Of a stretch of DNA of 64,000 bases, positions 26,770-34,814 are shown one piece after another (the stretch's first letter is position 1; each line of letters begins with the position of its first letter). This DNA comes from Sneathiella marina (GTDB taxonomy: Bacteria > Pseudomonadota > Alphaproteobacteria > Sneathiellales > Sneathiellaceae). The DNA lies in NCBI RefSeq assembly GCF_023746535.1, contig NZ_CP098747.1:812364-876363 (forward strand), read 5' to 3'. Below the pieces are notes generated by a model. That model made no database searches and was not told the DNA's origin. It saw nothing but the letters and a program-made list of their open reading frames with translations. The position numbers and the translations under genes are program-made.

Positions 26770-27432
26770 TTAAGCTTGCAGAGCAGCTTTCTGTTTCCGA
26801 CGACGTGCCAGAAAGCCCATGCCAAGAAGTGCTGCACCGAAGAGCGGCAACGCGGCAGGAACTGGAACGACTGAAATTCGAACAGCCATGTCATCCATAT
26901 CAGAGTCACCAGAGCCATCCCCAAACAAAGCGATCAATGAACCGTCTGTATCCTGGAAGAGAGCTATTGAAAGACCTCTATCGATGTCACCATCATTTTC
27001 TGCTTCTTTTTTAACGTCCTTGCAGAAGATAAAGAAACAAACTCTGTACTCAGTTTCAAATTCGAAGCCAAGCAAGCCGTCACTTGTAACCCATGATGTC
27101 GCCATATCATAAACACTGGAGTTTTCGTTATCAAAGAGGACATCATGCCCACTAGAAGTGTCGACGAAGGAATTAAAATGTGCCGCTTCACTGCCAAGAT
27201 AAGTAAACTTGAGAGTGGTTGGCGCACCGGTTAATATTCCGCCACCGGCTTCGTTATTTCTTGTCCATCTCTTTACAGTGTCACCGGCTGAAAGACCGGT
27301 TGTAGCGTTAAGATCAAAGCCACTGTTAAGGACGAAATTATTGCCGCCAACAATACCAAGTGAAGCAGCACTTGCTATGGAAGTAGTTAAAGCCACGGCT
27401 ACAAAAGCAGCGGCCGCCAATAGACTTTTCAT
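26770..27432 (-). CDS. Exported protein with VPLPA/PEP-CTERM-like sorting tail (2)
   Basis: A 220-residue secreted protein. The signal peptide is S-L-L-A-A-A-A-F-V-A-V-A-L (cut near S-A-A). The C-terminus has V-P-V-P-A-A-L-P-L-F, a hydrophobic G-A-A-L-L-G-M-G-F helix and A-R-R-R-K, the exosortase-type sorting tail. The body contains a Cys pair (R-V-C-F-F-I-F-C-K) in an otherwise Asp/Gly/Ser-rich sequence of unknown function. ATG 27432 is set by AAAGGGGAAA just upstream. Its tail is closely similar to that of the neighbouring gene while the bodies differ, consistent with independent cargo of one sorting system encoded elsewhere. Confidence 0.75.
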   Translation of the reverse strand: MKSLLAAAAFVAVALTTSIASAASLGIVGGNNFVLNSGFDLNATTGLSAGDTVKRWTRNNEAGGGILTGAPTTLKFTYLGSEAAHFNSFVDTSSGHDVLFDNENSSVYDMATSWVTSDGLLGFEFETEYRVCFFIFCKDVKKEAENDGDIDRGLSIALFQDTDGSLIALFGDGSGDSDMDDMAVRISVVPVPAALPLFGAALLGMGFLARRRKQKAALQA

Positions 27433-27849
27433 ATTTATTTCCCCTTTATAAAGAACGAAATCGTTAAAAAACAAGACGCAAAAGTTAATTGTCGCGCTGC
27501 GCCAAAACACCAACTAATCGTATAATATGAATCTAATGCAGATGGGTCAATGTGGCGTAAATGTGGCAAATTGTGGATTATTTAAGGCAAGAACGCCTTA
27601 TAAGTGTTTGATCTAAATAAAAATAACTGTAAATTAGAGCAAATTGCCTATCAATTGAGTCGCCAATATTACATAAAAATTTAACAAAAAAAGCGGCAAT
27701 ATTGTGGGAAATCCAACATTTTATGGTTAATTTTTATGGTTAATTTTTGGTTATATGGTTAATTATTTTTTAGTTATAGTTAATTTTTTTGTGATTCGAA
27801 TCAGTTGTGGATTTTTATATTGAAGTTTTCTAATTTTATTAGAAATTGT
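27433..27849. other. AT-rich spacer with GGTTAATT repeats and a 12-bp palindrome
   Basis: There is no credible gene in these 417 bp, which are visibly richer in A+T than the surroundings. At 27722-27786 the octamer GGTTAATT recurs in direct orientation (27725, 27738, 27757, with a near copy at 27779) among T-runs. At 27792-27803 lies the perfect palindrome TGATTCGAATCA. The segment could contain promoters for the divergent protein gene (minus strand) and for the candidate RNA (plus strand), but I cannot place -35/-10 boxes with confidence. Confidence 0.4.
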
Positions 27850-28002
27850 TGGGGATCAACGGCTGCACCGGCTCGCTAACCGGGCGGGCATCTGTAGATA
27901 CTGCAGGCTATATTATGATAAGTGGTGTAACTACAATAATTTACAACCAGTTCTTCCCGCAACCGGTAAGCGCGTAGCGCAGAAGTTCTGCACTACGCTT
28001 TT
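27850..28002 (+). ncRNA. Candidate structured noncoding RNA ending in a terminator hairpin
   Basis: A GC-richer block inside AT-rich sequence. A long-range helix can form: CGCT/AGCG (27874-27877 with 27969-27972), CCGG/CCGG (27880-27883 with 27963-27966) and CGGG/CCCG (27885-27888 with 27956-27959). It encloses two small hairpins, CTGTAG-ATA-CTGCAG (27892-27906) and GTGGT-GTA-ACTAC (27922-27934). It is followed at once by a terminator stem at 27972-27998 and TTTT. No open reading frame explains this. It matches no class I can name (not the SRP RNA, RNase P or tmRNA signatures). The 5' end is a guess, and the fold was drawn by hand. Confidence 0.35.
27972..28002 (+). terminator. Terminator hairpin of the candidate RNA
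   Basis: The stem GCGTAG-c-GCAG pairs with CTGC-a-CTACGC around a 5-nt loop (AAGTT) with one mismatch, followed by TTTT on the plus strand. On the minus strand no T-run follows, so it should stop plus-strand transcripts only. Confidence 0.6.
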
Positions 28003-28019
28003 ATAGAAATAATCAGAGA

Positions 28020-28187
28020 TTATTCTGATTTGAGTTTTTCGCCCGCTTTGACGACAGCGTCGCCGGCACTGTCCATGGTTTTGCTTGTATCTTCTTTAAC
28101 ACCGCGCCAGGTATTCCCACAGCCGCTGACAAAACCCGCGAGAGAGAGAACCAGGATGGAAAGGATAAGTTTTCTGTGAAGTTTCAT
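28020..28187 (-). CDS. Entericidin A/B-like small lipoprotein
   Basis: A 55-residue lipoprotein. It has a basic start, a hydrophobic signal segment and a lipobox ending V-S-G-C (C23), followed by a short amphipathic, Lys/Asp-rich tail (N-T-W-R-G-V-K-E-D-T ...). This is the entericidin EcnA/EcnB family pattern, small membrane lipoproteins linked to stress or cell lysis in enterics. The role in alphaproteobacteria is unclear. It would be matured by LspA (this window) and anchored in a membrane. The start ATG fits the signal peptide, and the 122-bp upstream gap is AT-rich. It is too short to be found by length alone. Confidence 0.75.
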   Translation of the reverse strand: MKLHRKLILSILVLSLAGFVSGCGNTWRGVKEDTSKTMDSAGDAVVKAGEKLKSE

Positions 28188-28309
28188 TGTCATCATCTCA
28201 TACTAATATAGAACGTAGCAGCAAAATATAGATATTTCGGATATTTGGCAATTAGTTCCGGGCAATTCAAGGTTTTGCCGGGATCCAGGCAATAAGCTCT
28301 GCGGTTGGT

Positions 28310-29113
28310 TCAACTTTTCTTTTCGTTGCCGTAACTGGTTAGCATTTCCATCAGGAGCGGGTGTAGGGATTTACCGCAGGAAATGACATTACGATGAACG
28401 ACTTTCTCCCGGTTATATAGATGTGGTTCCCCTGAGGTCGTTGTGGATATTCCGCCCGCCTCGGACAGGATAATATCCGCCGCTGCAATATCCCAGTCGC
28501 TTTTCGCGGCAAAAGACAGGGAGGCGTCCACATGCCGGGAGGCCACTTTTACCATGCGATAGGCAATGGAGTTTACATGGCTGAAGGTGGCGTCGGGAAC
28601 GTCGTCAATCCAGCCATGCCATTCAAACGCTTTGCGGCTTGTCAACAAGGTTGCCCCGTCCAGATCGAAGCGAGAGCTGCAGGTAATAGGTTCCTGGTTC
28701 AAAAAGGCGCCTTTCCCAGTTTCTGCTTCATAGAATTCCTCGAGGATGGGATTATAGACGATACCAAGGATCGGCAGGCCATTCTCCACCAGTGCGGCGC
28801 AGATAGTGAATTCGGGTTTCTTCGCGATAAAGGAGCGGGTGCCATCTATCGGATCAACGACCCATACCCGATGTTTATTGAGTCTCGAAGGATCATCTGC
28901 CGTTTCCTCAGATAACCAGCCGTAGTCCTGTCGGGCGGTCATAAGGCGTTCTTTCAAAAAACTGTCAATGGCGAGATCAGCCTCGCTTACAGGATCCCCC
29001 GGTTTCTTTTCCCAGCTTTCGACATTGCCGTCATAATAGCGACGGGCAATATCACCTGCCTCGCGTACCGCTCCGGCGACAAGCGAGTGATCTTTTGTGA
29101 AATCAGCTGTCAC
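28310..29113 (-). CDS. Inositol monophosphatase superfamily, 3'(2'),5'-bisphosphate nucleotidase (CysQ)-like
   Basis: A 267-residue Mg/Li-sensitive phosphatase fold. The metal and catalytic motifs are S-E-E-T (68-71), D87-P-I-D90-G-T and S-D-W-D-I-A-A-A-D near 205-213. The family includes CysQ (removes 3'-phosphate from PAP), SuhB and histidinol phosphatase. The sequence around W-L-S-E-E-T is most like CysQ proteins of alphaproteobacteria, but substrate cannot be settled from sequence. The GTG start overlaps the pmbA stop (GTGA), so it is translationally coupled to pmbA. Confidence 0.85.
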   Translation of the reverse strand: MTADFTKDHSLVAGAVREAGDIARRYYDGNVESWEKKPGDPVSEADLAIDSFLKERLMTARQDYGWLSEETADDPSRLNKHRVWVVDPIDGTRSFIAKKPEFTICAALVENGLPILGIVYNPILEEFYEAETGKGAFLNQEPITCSSRFDLDGATLLTSRKAFEWHGWIDDVPDATFSHVNSIAYRMVKVASRHVDASLSFAAKSDWDIAAADIILSEAGGISTTTSGEPHLYNREKVVHRNVISCGKSLHPLLMEMLTSYGNEKKS

Positions 29114-30465
29114 GTTCCAGCAACCATCATGCCGTCGATACGGAGTGTTGGGGCGTTGGTGCCATGACGAAACTCAAGGTCATCCGCAGCCGTCAGGTTC
29201 AAAAACATCTGCTTTAGATTTCCCGCGACCGTTAGTTCTGAAACCGGGAAAAGAATTTCACCATTTTCTATCCAGAAGCCCGACGCACCCCGGCTGTAAT
29301 CACCGGTGACTCCATTGATACCAAATCCAATAAGGCTTGTAATATAAAGGCCGGATTTGATGTCCTTGATCAAATCCGATACCGAGACATCTCCTGCTTC
29401 CATATAGAGATTGGTCGTTGAAGCTCCGGGGGGAGATGCGGTTCCCCGGGAAGCCCGTCCATTACTTGTTAAATCAAGTTGCTGGGCGGATGCCGAATTA
29501 AGTATCCAGCATTGAAGGATACCATCTTCTACTAAGTCAAGCCGTGCATTAGCGACACCCTCACCGTCGAATGGTTTCGAGGACGGTCCGCGCAAGCGAT
29601 GTGGATCGTCTATTACATTGATCCCGTCGGCGAAAATTTTGTTACCCATCTCTTCTTTTAAAAAGCTGGTACCTCGGGCGATGGAGGATCCTGAAATAGC
29701 CCCAGCGAAATGACTCAGAATACTGCCTGAAACACGGTCGCCATAAATCACAGGAACCTGACCGCTTGGCATTTTTCGCGGATTTAAGAGTTTTACCACT
29801 CGTTCTCCGGCGCGCCGACCAATTTCTGCGGGAGATTTAAGCTCTGTGAAATGCCGCTGACTGTCATAATCATAATCCCGCTCCATACCGAGGCCTTCAC
29901 CAGCGATGACAGACGCACTGACGGAAAAGCTGGATGAGGAATAGGCGCCGCGAAACCCATCTGAAGTCGCGAGTGCGATCGACGCATGTCCAAAAGATCC
30001 ACCACCGCCTTCTGAGTTAGTCACCCCATCGACAGCAAGAGCCGTGTCCTCAGCTTCTTTTGCCATTCCAACAATGGCTTCGGCACTAAGTTCAGTATCA
30101 TCATAGAGGTCCAGTTCCGGAAACTCGACAGCTAGAAGGCTCTTTTCAGCAAGGCCGCAAAACTCATCTTCCGGCATATTCCGGGCCATGGCCAGTGCCC
30201 GGTCGACCAATTCTTCCAGCACGTCAGGATTGGTGTCGTTTGATGAGACAAAGGCCTGCTGTTTGCCAATCAGAACCCGTAGTCCAAGATCATGAGCTTC
30301 AGAGCGCTCTATTTCTTCGGTTTCACCCAACCGTACAGTGACGCTGGTCGAAGCTCCCTGAATGCGGACTGCATCAGCCGCTTCGGCGCCCTTTTTTCGG
30401 GCCAATGAAATAAGGTCGTCGAGAATGACGAGCGAGGATTGCTCATTTGTGTATTGAGTGGACAT
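29110..30465 (-). CDS. pmbA: TldE/PmbA metalloprotease subunit
   Basis: A 451-residue partner of TldD. In E. coli the TldD/TldE heterodimer cuts unfolded or modified peptides (microcin B17 maturation, CcdA degradation), and TldE itself lacks the metal site. As expected, no H-E-x-x-H is present. Family landmarks include G-L-R-V-L-I-G (about 61-67), the S-A-S-A-Q-Q-L-D-L-T-S-N-G-R segment and G-D-Y-S-R-G-A-S-G-F-W-I near 390. TldD is encoded 7.5 kb away (37897), so the pair is split as in most proteobacteria. The downstream CysQ-like gene overlaps by 4 bp. Confidence 0.93.
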   Translation of the reverse strand: MSTQYTNEQSSLVILDDLISLARKKGAEAADAVRIQGASTSVTVRLGETEEIERSEAHDLGLRVLIGKQQAFVSSNDTNPDVLEELVDRALAMARNMPEDEFCGLAEKSLLAVEFPELDLYDDTELSAEAIVGMAKEAEDTALAVDGVTNSEGGGGSFGHASIALATSDGFRGAYSSSSFSVSASVIAGEGLGMERDYDYDSQRHFTELKSPAEIGRRAGERVVKLLNPRKMPSGQVPVIYGDRVSGSILSHFAGAISGSSIARGTSFLKEEMGNKIFADGINVIDDPHRLRGPSSKPFDGEGVANARLDLVEDGILQCWILNSASAQQLDLTSNGRASRGTASPPGASTTNLYMEAGDVSVSDLIKDIKSGLYITSLIGFGINGVTGDYSRGASGFWIENGEILFPVSELTVAGNLKQMFLNLTAADDLEFRHGTNAPTLRIDGMMVAGT

Positions 30466-30527
30466 GGATACCTTGTGTAAAAATAATTCACTTCCTCATA
30501 AATAGGCGGCATGAGGGAAAAAGGGAA

Positions 30528-31298
30528 TCAGAAAACGCCAAAAGTTCCGTTTATTCCATCCCACAGTAATTTTCCACCGGTAACAAGCACCAATAAATAG
30601 GCAATTCTATAGAAGATGACCTCAGGAATTATTTTGTGCAGCTTTATTCCCAACCAGATTCCAAATGGCGCTAATGGTGCTAAGGCCAGTGAGGTCCCAA
30701 GATTTTCAGTCGAAAACTGACCGAGAAGACCATAGGGGACGAGCTTCGCGTAATTGATAATGAAAAAGAACCAGACAGATGTGCCGACGAAAAGCGTTTT
30801 ATCGATCTTCTGAGGGAGCATATAGAACTGAAGTGGTGGGCCGCCAGCATGAGATACAAAGCTGGTGAATCCTGAAATTGAACCCCAAAAGGATCCCTTA
30901 TAAAAATTCGCTTTCGTTTTATAATCTGCCGGTTTTTTTCTTAAATAGTGATTGAGCGTAAAAACAATACAGATAGCGCCCAGTAAAATTTTTATAAAAC
31001 TTGGGCTCAGGTGATTGAAGAGTAAAAACCCAATGAAAATTCCTACAATAGCTCCTGGAACAAGGTACCAGAGGTTGCGCCAATCCGCTCTTTTGCGATA
31101 GGCAAGTAATCCAAAGATATCCATAAAGCACAAAATAGGTAGAATAATAGCGGCGGCCTGCAGGGGGGGAATGATCAGAGCCATTAGGGGGACACCCAGA
31201 ATACCTAAGGAGCCGGCAAACCCTCCTTTCGAAATTCCAATCATTACAACCGCCGGTATGGCGATTAGATAAAATACGGGGTCTGAAATAAAGGTCAT
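30528..31298 (-). CDS. TauE/SafE (TSUP) family membrane transporter
   Basis: A 256-residue inner-membrane protein with about eight hydrophobic segments and the early family motif G-I-S-K-G-G-F-A-G near 22-30. TSUP proteins export sulfite, sulfoacetate or related anions, or act as permeases for small organic acids. The second repeat motif is less clear (G-F-T-S-F-V-S-H-A-G-G-P-P near 142-154, which is typical). There is no sulfonate-metabolism gene nearby, but the CysQ-like enzyme two genes downstream has a sulfur-assimilation theme, which weakly suggests a sulfur oxyanion. Substrate unknown. Confidence 0.88.
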   Translation of the reverse strand: MTFISDPVFYLIAIPAVVMIGISKGGFAGSLGILGVPLMALIIPPLQAAAIILPILCFMDIFGLLAYRKRADWRNLWYLVPGAIVGIFIGFLLFNHLSPSFIKILLGAICIVFTLNHYLRKKPADYKTKANFYKGSFWGSISGFTSFVSHAGGPPLQFYMLPQKIDKTLFVGTSVWFFFIINYAKLVPYGLLGQFSTENLGTSLALAPLAPFGIWLGIKLHKIIPEVIFYRIAYLLVLVTGGKLLWDGINGTFGVF

Positions 31299-31387
31299 TC
31301 GAAAAGATATCGGATTTCTAGTGCGACGCGAGGAAGAGCAGGATATATGGCAAATTTGACTTTCAGACTTAAATCAGATGTTCTTGA

Positions 31388-31402
31388 TGACAATATGTCA
31401 TA
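31388..31402. promoter_or_regulatory. Palindrome upstream of the carbonic anhydrase-like gene
   Basis: A 15-bp inverted repeat (ATGACA-ATA-TGTCAT) is seen in the sequence, centred about 38 bp before the start codon. Its core TGACA-N3-TGTCA is shared with the palindrome at 39463. It may be an operator, with no known regulator assigned. Confidence 0.35.
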
Positions 31403-31432
31403 GTAATTTGCACATTCCTAAGGATATCTCAC

Positions 31433-32182
31433 ATGTCACGATTGATCGTTGCCTTTATTCTTACCGCGAGCATCAGCCTGATGGTTATGTCCAGTTATGC
31501 TGCGGAAAGCGTTTGGTCGTATAAAGGAGCCAACGGACCGGAGAAATGGTCGAGGCTCGGGCCAGATTTCCATGCCTGTGCAGGTAACCAACAGTCTCCT
31601 GTCGCGATACAATCTTCTAAAGCTTTCGCAGCAAATGTACCGGAGGTGTTTCTGGAGTTGGAGCAATTCAAACCAACAGTCACCAATGACGGTCATATGG
31701 TTTCTATCGAGCCACTGGGTACTGGTGGCAGTCTGCTCTATGGTGGCAAGACATATAAATTTGGAGAAATTCGTCTTCATCACGGGAGTGGCCACATTGT
31801 TGATGGCCGTCAATTCCCCCTAGAGGCGCGTTTTGTACATGCATCGGATGAGGGCGAGCTCTTTATTCTAGGTGTGCTGTTTCTTGAAGGGCCCGCCAAT
31901 AGCACGTTGCAATCCATATTGGATAATACGCCGTCTTCGAAAGGTCAGAAAACAGGAAACCAGATTATCGATCCGATGCAAATGATCCCAGTTGATAACC
32001 GGTTCTTCCGCTACAAAGGGTCGCTGACCATGCCGCCCTGTACAGAAAATGTAACCTGGCATCTGTACAAGCAAAGCCTGACCGCCTCTAAAGATCAGAT
32101 CGCCGCGTTGAGCAGGATTTATGAAAATAATCACCGGCCTGTGCAGCCACTCAATCGCCGATATATATTGCAGGAAAAATGA
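31433..32182 (+). CDS. Exported alpha-carbonic anhydrase homologue with degenerate zinc site
   Basis: A 249-residue protein with a signal peptide (A at about 22-24, M-S-S-Y-A-A) and the alpha-carbonic anhydrase fold: N-Q-Q-S-P-V near 52-57, G-S-L-T-M-P-P-C-T-E-N-V-T-W near 195-208. Of the three zinc histidines of the family, aligned around F-H-F-H and E-L-H, only one remains. The residues are R114 (for His94), H116 (for His96) and R133 (for His119). The gatekeeping T in L-T-x-P-P is kept. Normal zinc-hydroxide CO2 hydration is therefore unlikely. This resembles carbonic-anhydrase-related proteins (animal CARP VIII also has His94 to Arg). Probably a periplasmic binding or structural role. AAGGATATCTC precedes the start. 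Confidence 0.85.
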   Translation: MSRLIVAFILTASISLMVMSSYAAESVWSYKGANGPEKWSRLGPDFHACAGNQQSPVAIQSSKAFAANVPEVFLELEQFKPTVTNDGHMVSIEPLGTGGSLLYGGKTYKFGEIRLHHGSGHIVDGRQFPLEARFVHASDEGELFILGVLFLEGPANSTLQSILDNTPSSKGQKTGNQIIDPMQMIPVDNRFFRYKGSLTMPPCTENVTWHLYKQSLTASKDQIAALSRIYENNHRPVQPLNRRYILQEK

Positions 32183-32197
32183 CGGGCAGGGACATTG

Positions 32198-33706
32198 TTA
32201 TTTCCAGATGTTTTTGCCGCTGCCGGGCAGCCCAAGTTTTTCCCAAAGGTCATCAACTTTGTTAATAACCGCATCGTCCATACGGATCTTTTCGCCCCAT
32301 TCCCGCGATGTTTCCGGTGCAAGTTTATTTGTAGCATCCAGTCCGATTTTGCCGCCTAGACCAGATTCCGGCGATGCGAAGTCCAGATAGTCGATAGGGG
32401 TGTTCTCGACGGTGGTAATATCACGAACCGGATCCATGCGCGTGGACATGGCCCACATGACATCTTTCCAGTCCCGTGCATTGATATCGTCATCAACAAT
32501 AATCAAAAACTTAGTGTACATGAATTGTCGTAAGTAGGACCAGGCACCCATCATCACCCGTTTAGCATGACCGGGATAGGCTTTTTTCATTGAGATAACG
32601 GCGATCCGATAACTACAACCTTCCGGCGGCAACCAGAAATCAACGATTTCTGGAAATTGCTGTTGGATGAGGGGAATAAAAAGCTCGTTTAATGCTTCGC
32701 CCAATACGCTGGGCTCATCCGGCGGGCGGCCGGTAAAGGTGGTTAGGTATATGGGCTGCTTCCGCATGGTAATAGCCGTGATGGTGAAAACCGGAAAGGT
32801 TTCGACCGAATTATAATATCCCGTATGATCACCATACGGGCCCTCATCCCGATAGTCATCCAAGGACACATGGCCTTCGAGGATAATTTCAGCACTTGCC
32901 GGGACTTTGAGAGGAATGGTTTTGCAATCAACCAATTCCACTTTTTCTCCCCGTAACAAGCCGGCAAACTGATATTCGGACAGGTTGTCGGGGATAGGTG
33001 TTACCGCGGCAAGGATTGTACCGGGATCAGCGCCAATAACGACCGCAACGGGGAGGGGGTCAGTTTTTTCCTGTCCCCAACGCGCATGATGCTGGGCGCC
33101 GCCCCTATGCTTTAGCCAACGCATTATGGTTTGATTTTTTGAAAGCTTCTGCATTCGGTAGATACCGAGGTTGAAGTCATCTGATTTACTGGAGCCAGGA
33201 CCTTTAGTCACAACGAGTGGCCAGGTGATCAATGGCGCCGGTTCACCGGGCCAGCACGTCTGGATTGGCAATATATCGAGGTCAATTTCGTCCCCTGTCA
33301 GAACAACTTCCTGGCAAGGGGCGGATTTGACCGTTTTCGGGCGCATGGTCATCACCGTTTTTAAAACCGGCAACATGCCCAAGGCTTCGCGTAAACCTTC
33401 CGGCGGCTCGGGTTGACGCAAAAACGCCAAGGTCTCGCCGACTTCCCGCAATTGCTCAGGCTCACGGTTCATTCCCATGGCAACTCGGTCAACGGTTCCG
33501 AACAGGTTGGCGAGAACGGGCATGGTATTTTTTTCACCGGTCTCTGTCACAGGATTCTCGAACAGCACTGCCGGACCGTCTTCCGCCAGCAGACGGGTTT
33601 GGATCTCTGTCATCTCGAGATAAGTTGATACCGGTTCCGTAACCCGGACAAGTTTGCCTGTGGCTTCCAGTTGTGCCATAAAATCGCGGAGTGACCCATA
33701 AGACAT
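32198..33706 (-). CDS. ubiD: 4-hydroxy-3-polyprenylbenzoate decarboxylase
   Basis: A 502-residue prenyl-FMN-dependent decarboxylase of ubiquinone synthesis. The N-terminus L-R-D-F-M-A-Q-L-E ... G-K-L-V-R-V is typical. The [11 protein letters not shown] segment, [10 protein letters not shown], and [11 protein letters not shown], which carries the catalytic acidic residues, are all present. Length is normal. It needs the flavin prenyltransferase UbiX (not in this window). ubiA lies 80 bp upstream on the same strand, so ubiA-ubiD form a quinone operon. Its 3' end faces the carbonic anhydrase-like gene. Confidence 0.95.
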   Translation of the reverse strand: MSYGSLRDFMAQLEATGKLVRVTEPVSTYLEMTEIQTRLLAEDGPAVLFENPVTETGEKNTMPVLANLFGTVDRVAMGMNREPEQLREVGETLAFLRQPEPPEGLREALGMLPVLKTVMTMRPKTVKSAPCQEVVLTGDEIDLDILPIQTCWPGEPAPLITWPLVVTKGPGSSKSDDFNLGIYRMQKLSKNQTIMRWLKHRGGAQHHARWGQEKTDPLPVAVVIGADPGTILAAVTPIPDNLSEYQFAGLLRGEKVELVDCKTIPLKVPASAEIILEGHVSLDDYRDEGPYGDHTGYYNSVETFPVFTITAITMRKQPIYLTTFTGRPPDEPSVLGEALNELFIPLIQQQFPEIVDFWLPPEGCSYRIAVISMKKAYPGHAKRVMMGAWSYLRQFMYTKFLIIVDDDINARDWKDVMWAMSTRMDPVRDITTVENTPIDYLDFASPESGLGGKIGLDATNKLAPETSREWGEKIRMDDAVINKVDDLWEKLGLPGSGKNIWK

Positions 33707-33786
33707 AACGTCGTAATCCTCAATCTATCATTACCGCGAACTATGGCGTAGAAGCCAGTTCGGGGCTACTTAATTTCCATCTTTGC

Positions 33787-34716
33787 CTAGAACGGAACCA
33801 CAAATTTTCCGCCGATGATACCAATGAGAACAAGAGTGCCAAAAAATTTGTTGGATTTAAACAGGAGAAGGCATAAATCGCCGTCATCAATATCAAGTGA
33901 CCTAATTTGCCAGATCAAGTGAACGGCAGCGCCAGCCATAAATGTATAAAACGGCGCCGTAAGCCCAACAATGTAACCACTAGCCAGTAACGCTAAAACA
34001 GTAATTGCATAAAATCCCATAAGCCAGATCTTCGTATTCTGGCCAAATTTAAGGGCTGTAGATTTAATGCCGATCAGCACATCATCTTCCTTGTCCTGAT
34101 GAGCATAAATTGTGTCATAGCCCAACGTCCAAGCAATCCCGCCAACATACATGATGATGGGGGCGCTACCAAGGTTACCGGTGACCGCGGCCCAGCCCAG
34201 AAGGGCGCCGTAATTAAATGCTAACCCCAAGAAAAACTGAGGCCAATAGGTAAAGCGTTTTGCAAATGGATATATGGCAACCAAAATCAAACTTGCAGCC
34301 CCAAGAAAAATGGCGAAAAGGTTGAATTGGATCAGAATCAAAAGACCAACAAAACACTGTAACGCGAGCCAGAGGTAGGCTTGCATAAGTGTTACCTGTC
34401 CGCTGGGTAATGGGCGCTTGCGCGTTCGTTCTACCTGGCCGTCAAAATCTCGATCTGCAATATCATTAAGGGTACATCCGGCACCGCGCATGACCAATGC
34501 GCCGATCCCGAACAAGATGAAAAGCTGCAAATCGGGTATTTCTCCAACAGGAGCAGCGAGAGCAATAGACCATAGGCCGGGAAAAAGTAGTAGCCATGTG
34601 CCGATGGGGCGATCAATGCGAGATAATTTCAAATAGGGCTGAATAGCCACTGGCGCATATAGATCCACCCAGTTTTGTTTACTGGCATCTGCAATGATCT
34701 TATCGGGCCGGCGCAT
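33787..34716 (-). CDS. ubiA: 4-hydroxybenzoate polyprenyltransferase
   Basis: A 309-residue integral-membrane prenyltransferase attaching the isoprenoid tail to 4-hydroxybenzoate. The first Asp-rich motif N-D-I-A-D-R-D-F-D and the following R-T-R-K-R-P-L-P-S-G are intact. The second motif Y-D-T-I-Y-A-H-Q-D-K-E-D-D follows near residue 200. Around eight hydrophobic segments are visible. ATG 34716 gives the usual N-terminus, and the frame stays open to a TTG at 34779, so a 21-codon longer form is possible. Divergent from rsmE (about 98 bp shared upstream region) and upstream of ubiD. Confidence 0.93.
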   Translation of the reverse strand: MRRPDKIIADASKQNWVDLYAPVAIQPYLKLSRIDRPIGTWLLLFPGLWSIALAAPVGEIPDLQLFILFGIGALVMRGAGCTLNDIADRDFDGQVERTRKRPLPSGQVTLMQAYLWLALQCFVGLLILIQFNLFAIFLGAASLILVAIYPFAKRFTYWPQFFLGLAFNYGALLGWAAVTGNLGSAPIIMYVGGIAWTLGYDTIYAHQDKEDDVLIGIKSTALKFGQNTKIWLMGFYAITVLALLASGYIVGLTAPFYTFMAGAAVHLIWQIRSLDIDDGDLCLLLFKSNKFFGTLVLIGIIGGKFVVPF

Positions 34717-34814
34717 CTTGAGCACTTTCTCTACGTGGTCTATTGGGAAGGAGATGACATCATTCGGCTTTTGCCGCAATATTAAACTGTAGAATTTATT
34801 GAATAGGCGGTGCT

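Noticed and set aside
27722-27786. CRISPR-like repeat array
   Set aside because: The GGTTAATT copies are only 8 bp with irregular spacing and no unique spacers, and no cas genes are present.
30496-30521. Terminator between pmbA and the TauE/SafE gene
   Set aside because: The stem CCTCAT / ATGAGG has an 11-nt or longer loop and no T-run on either strand.
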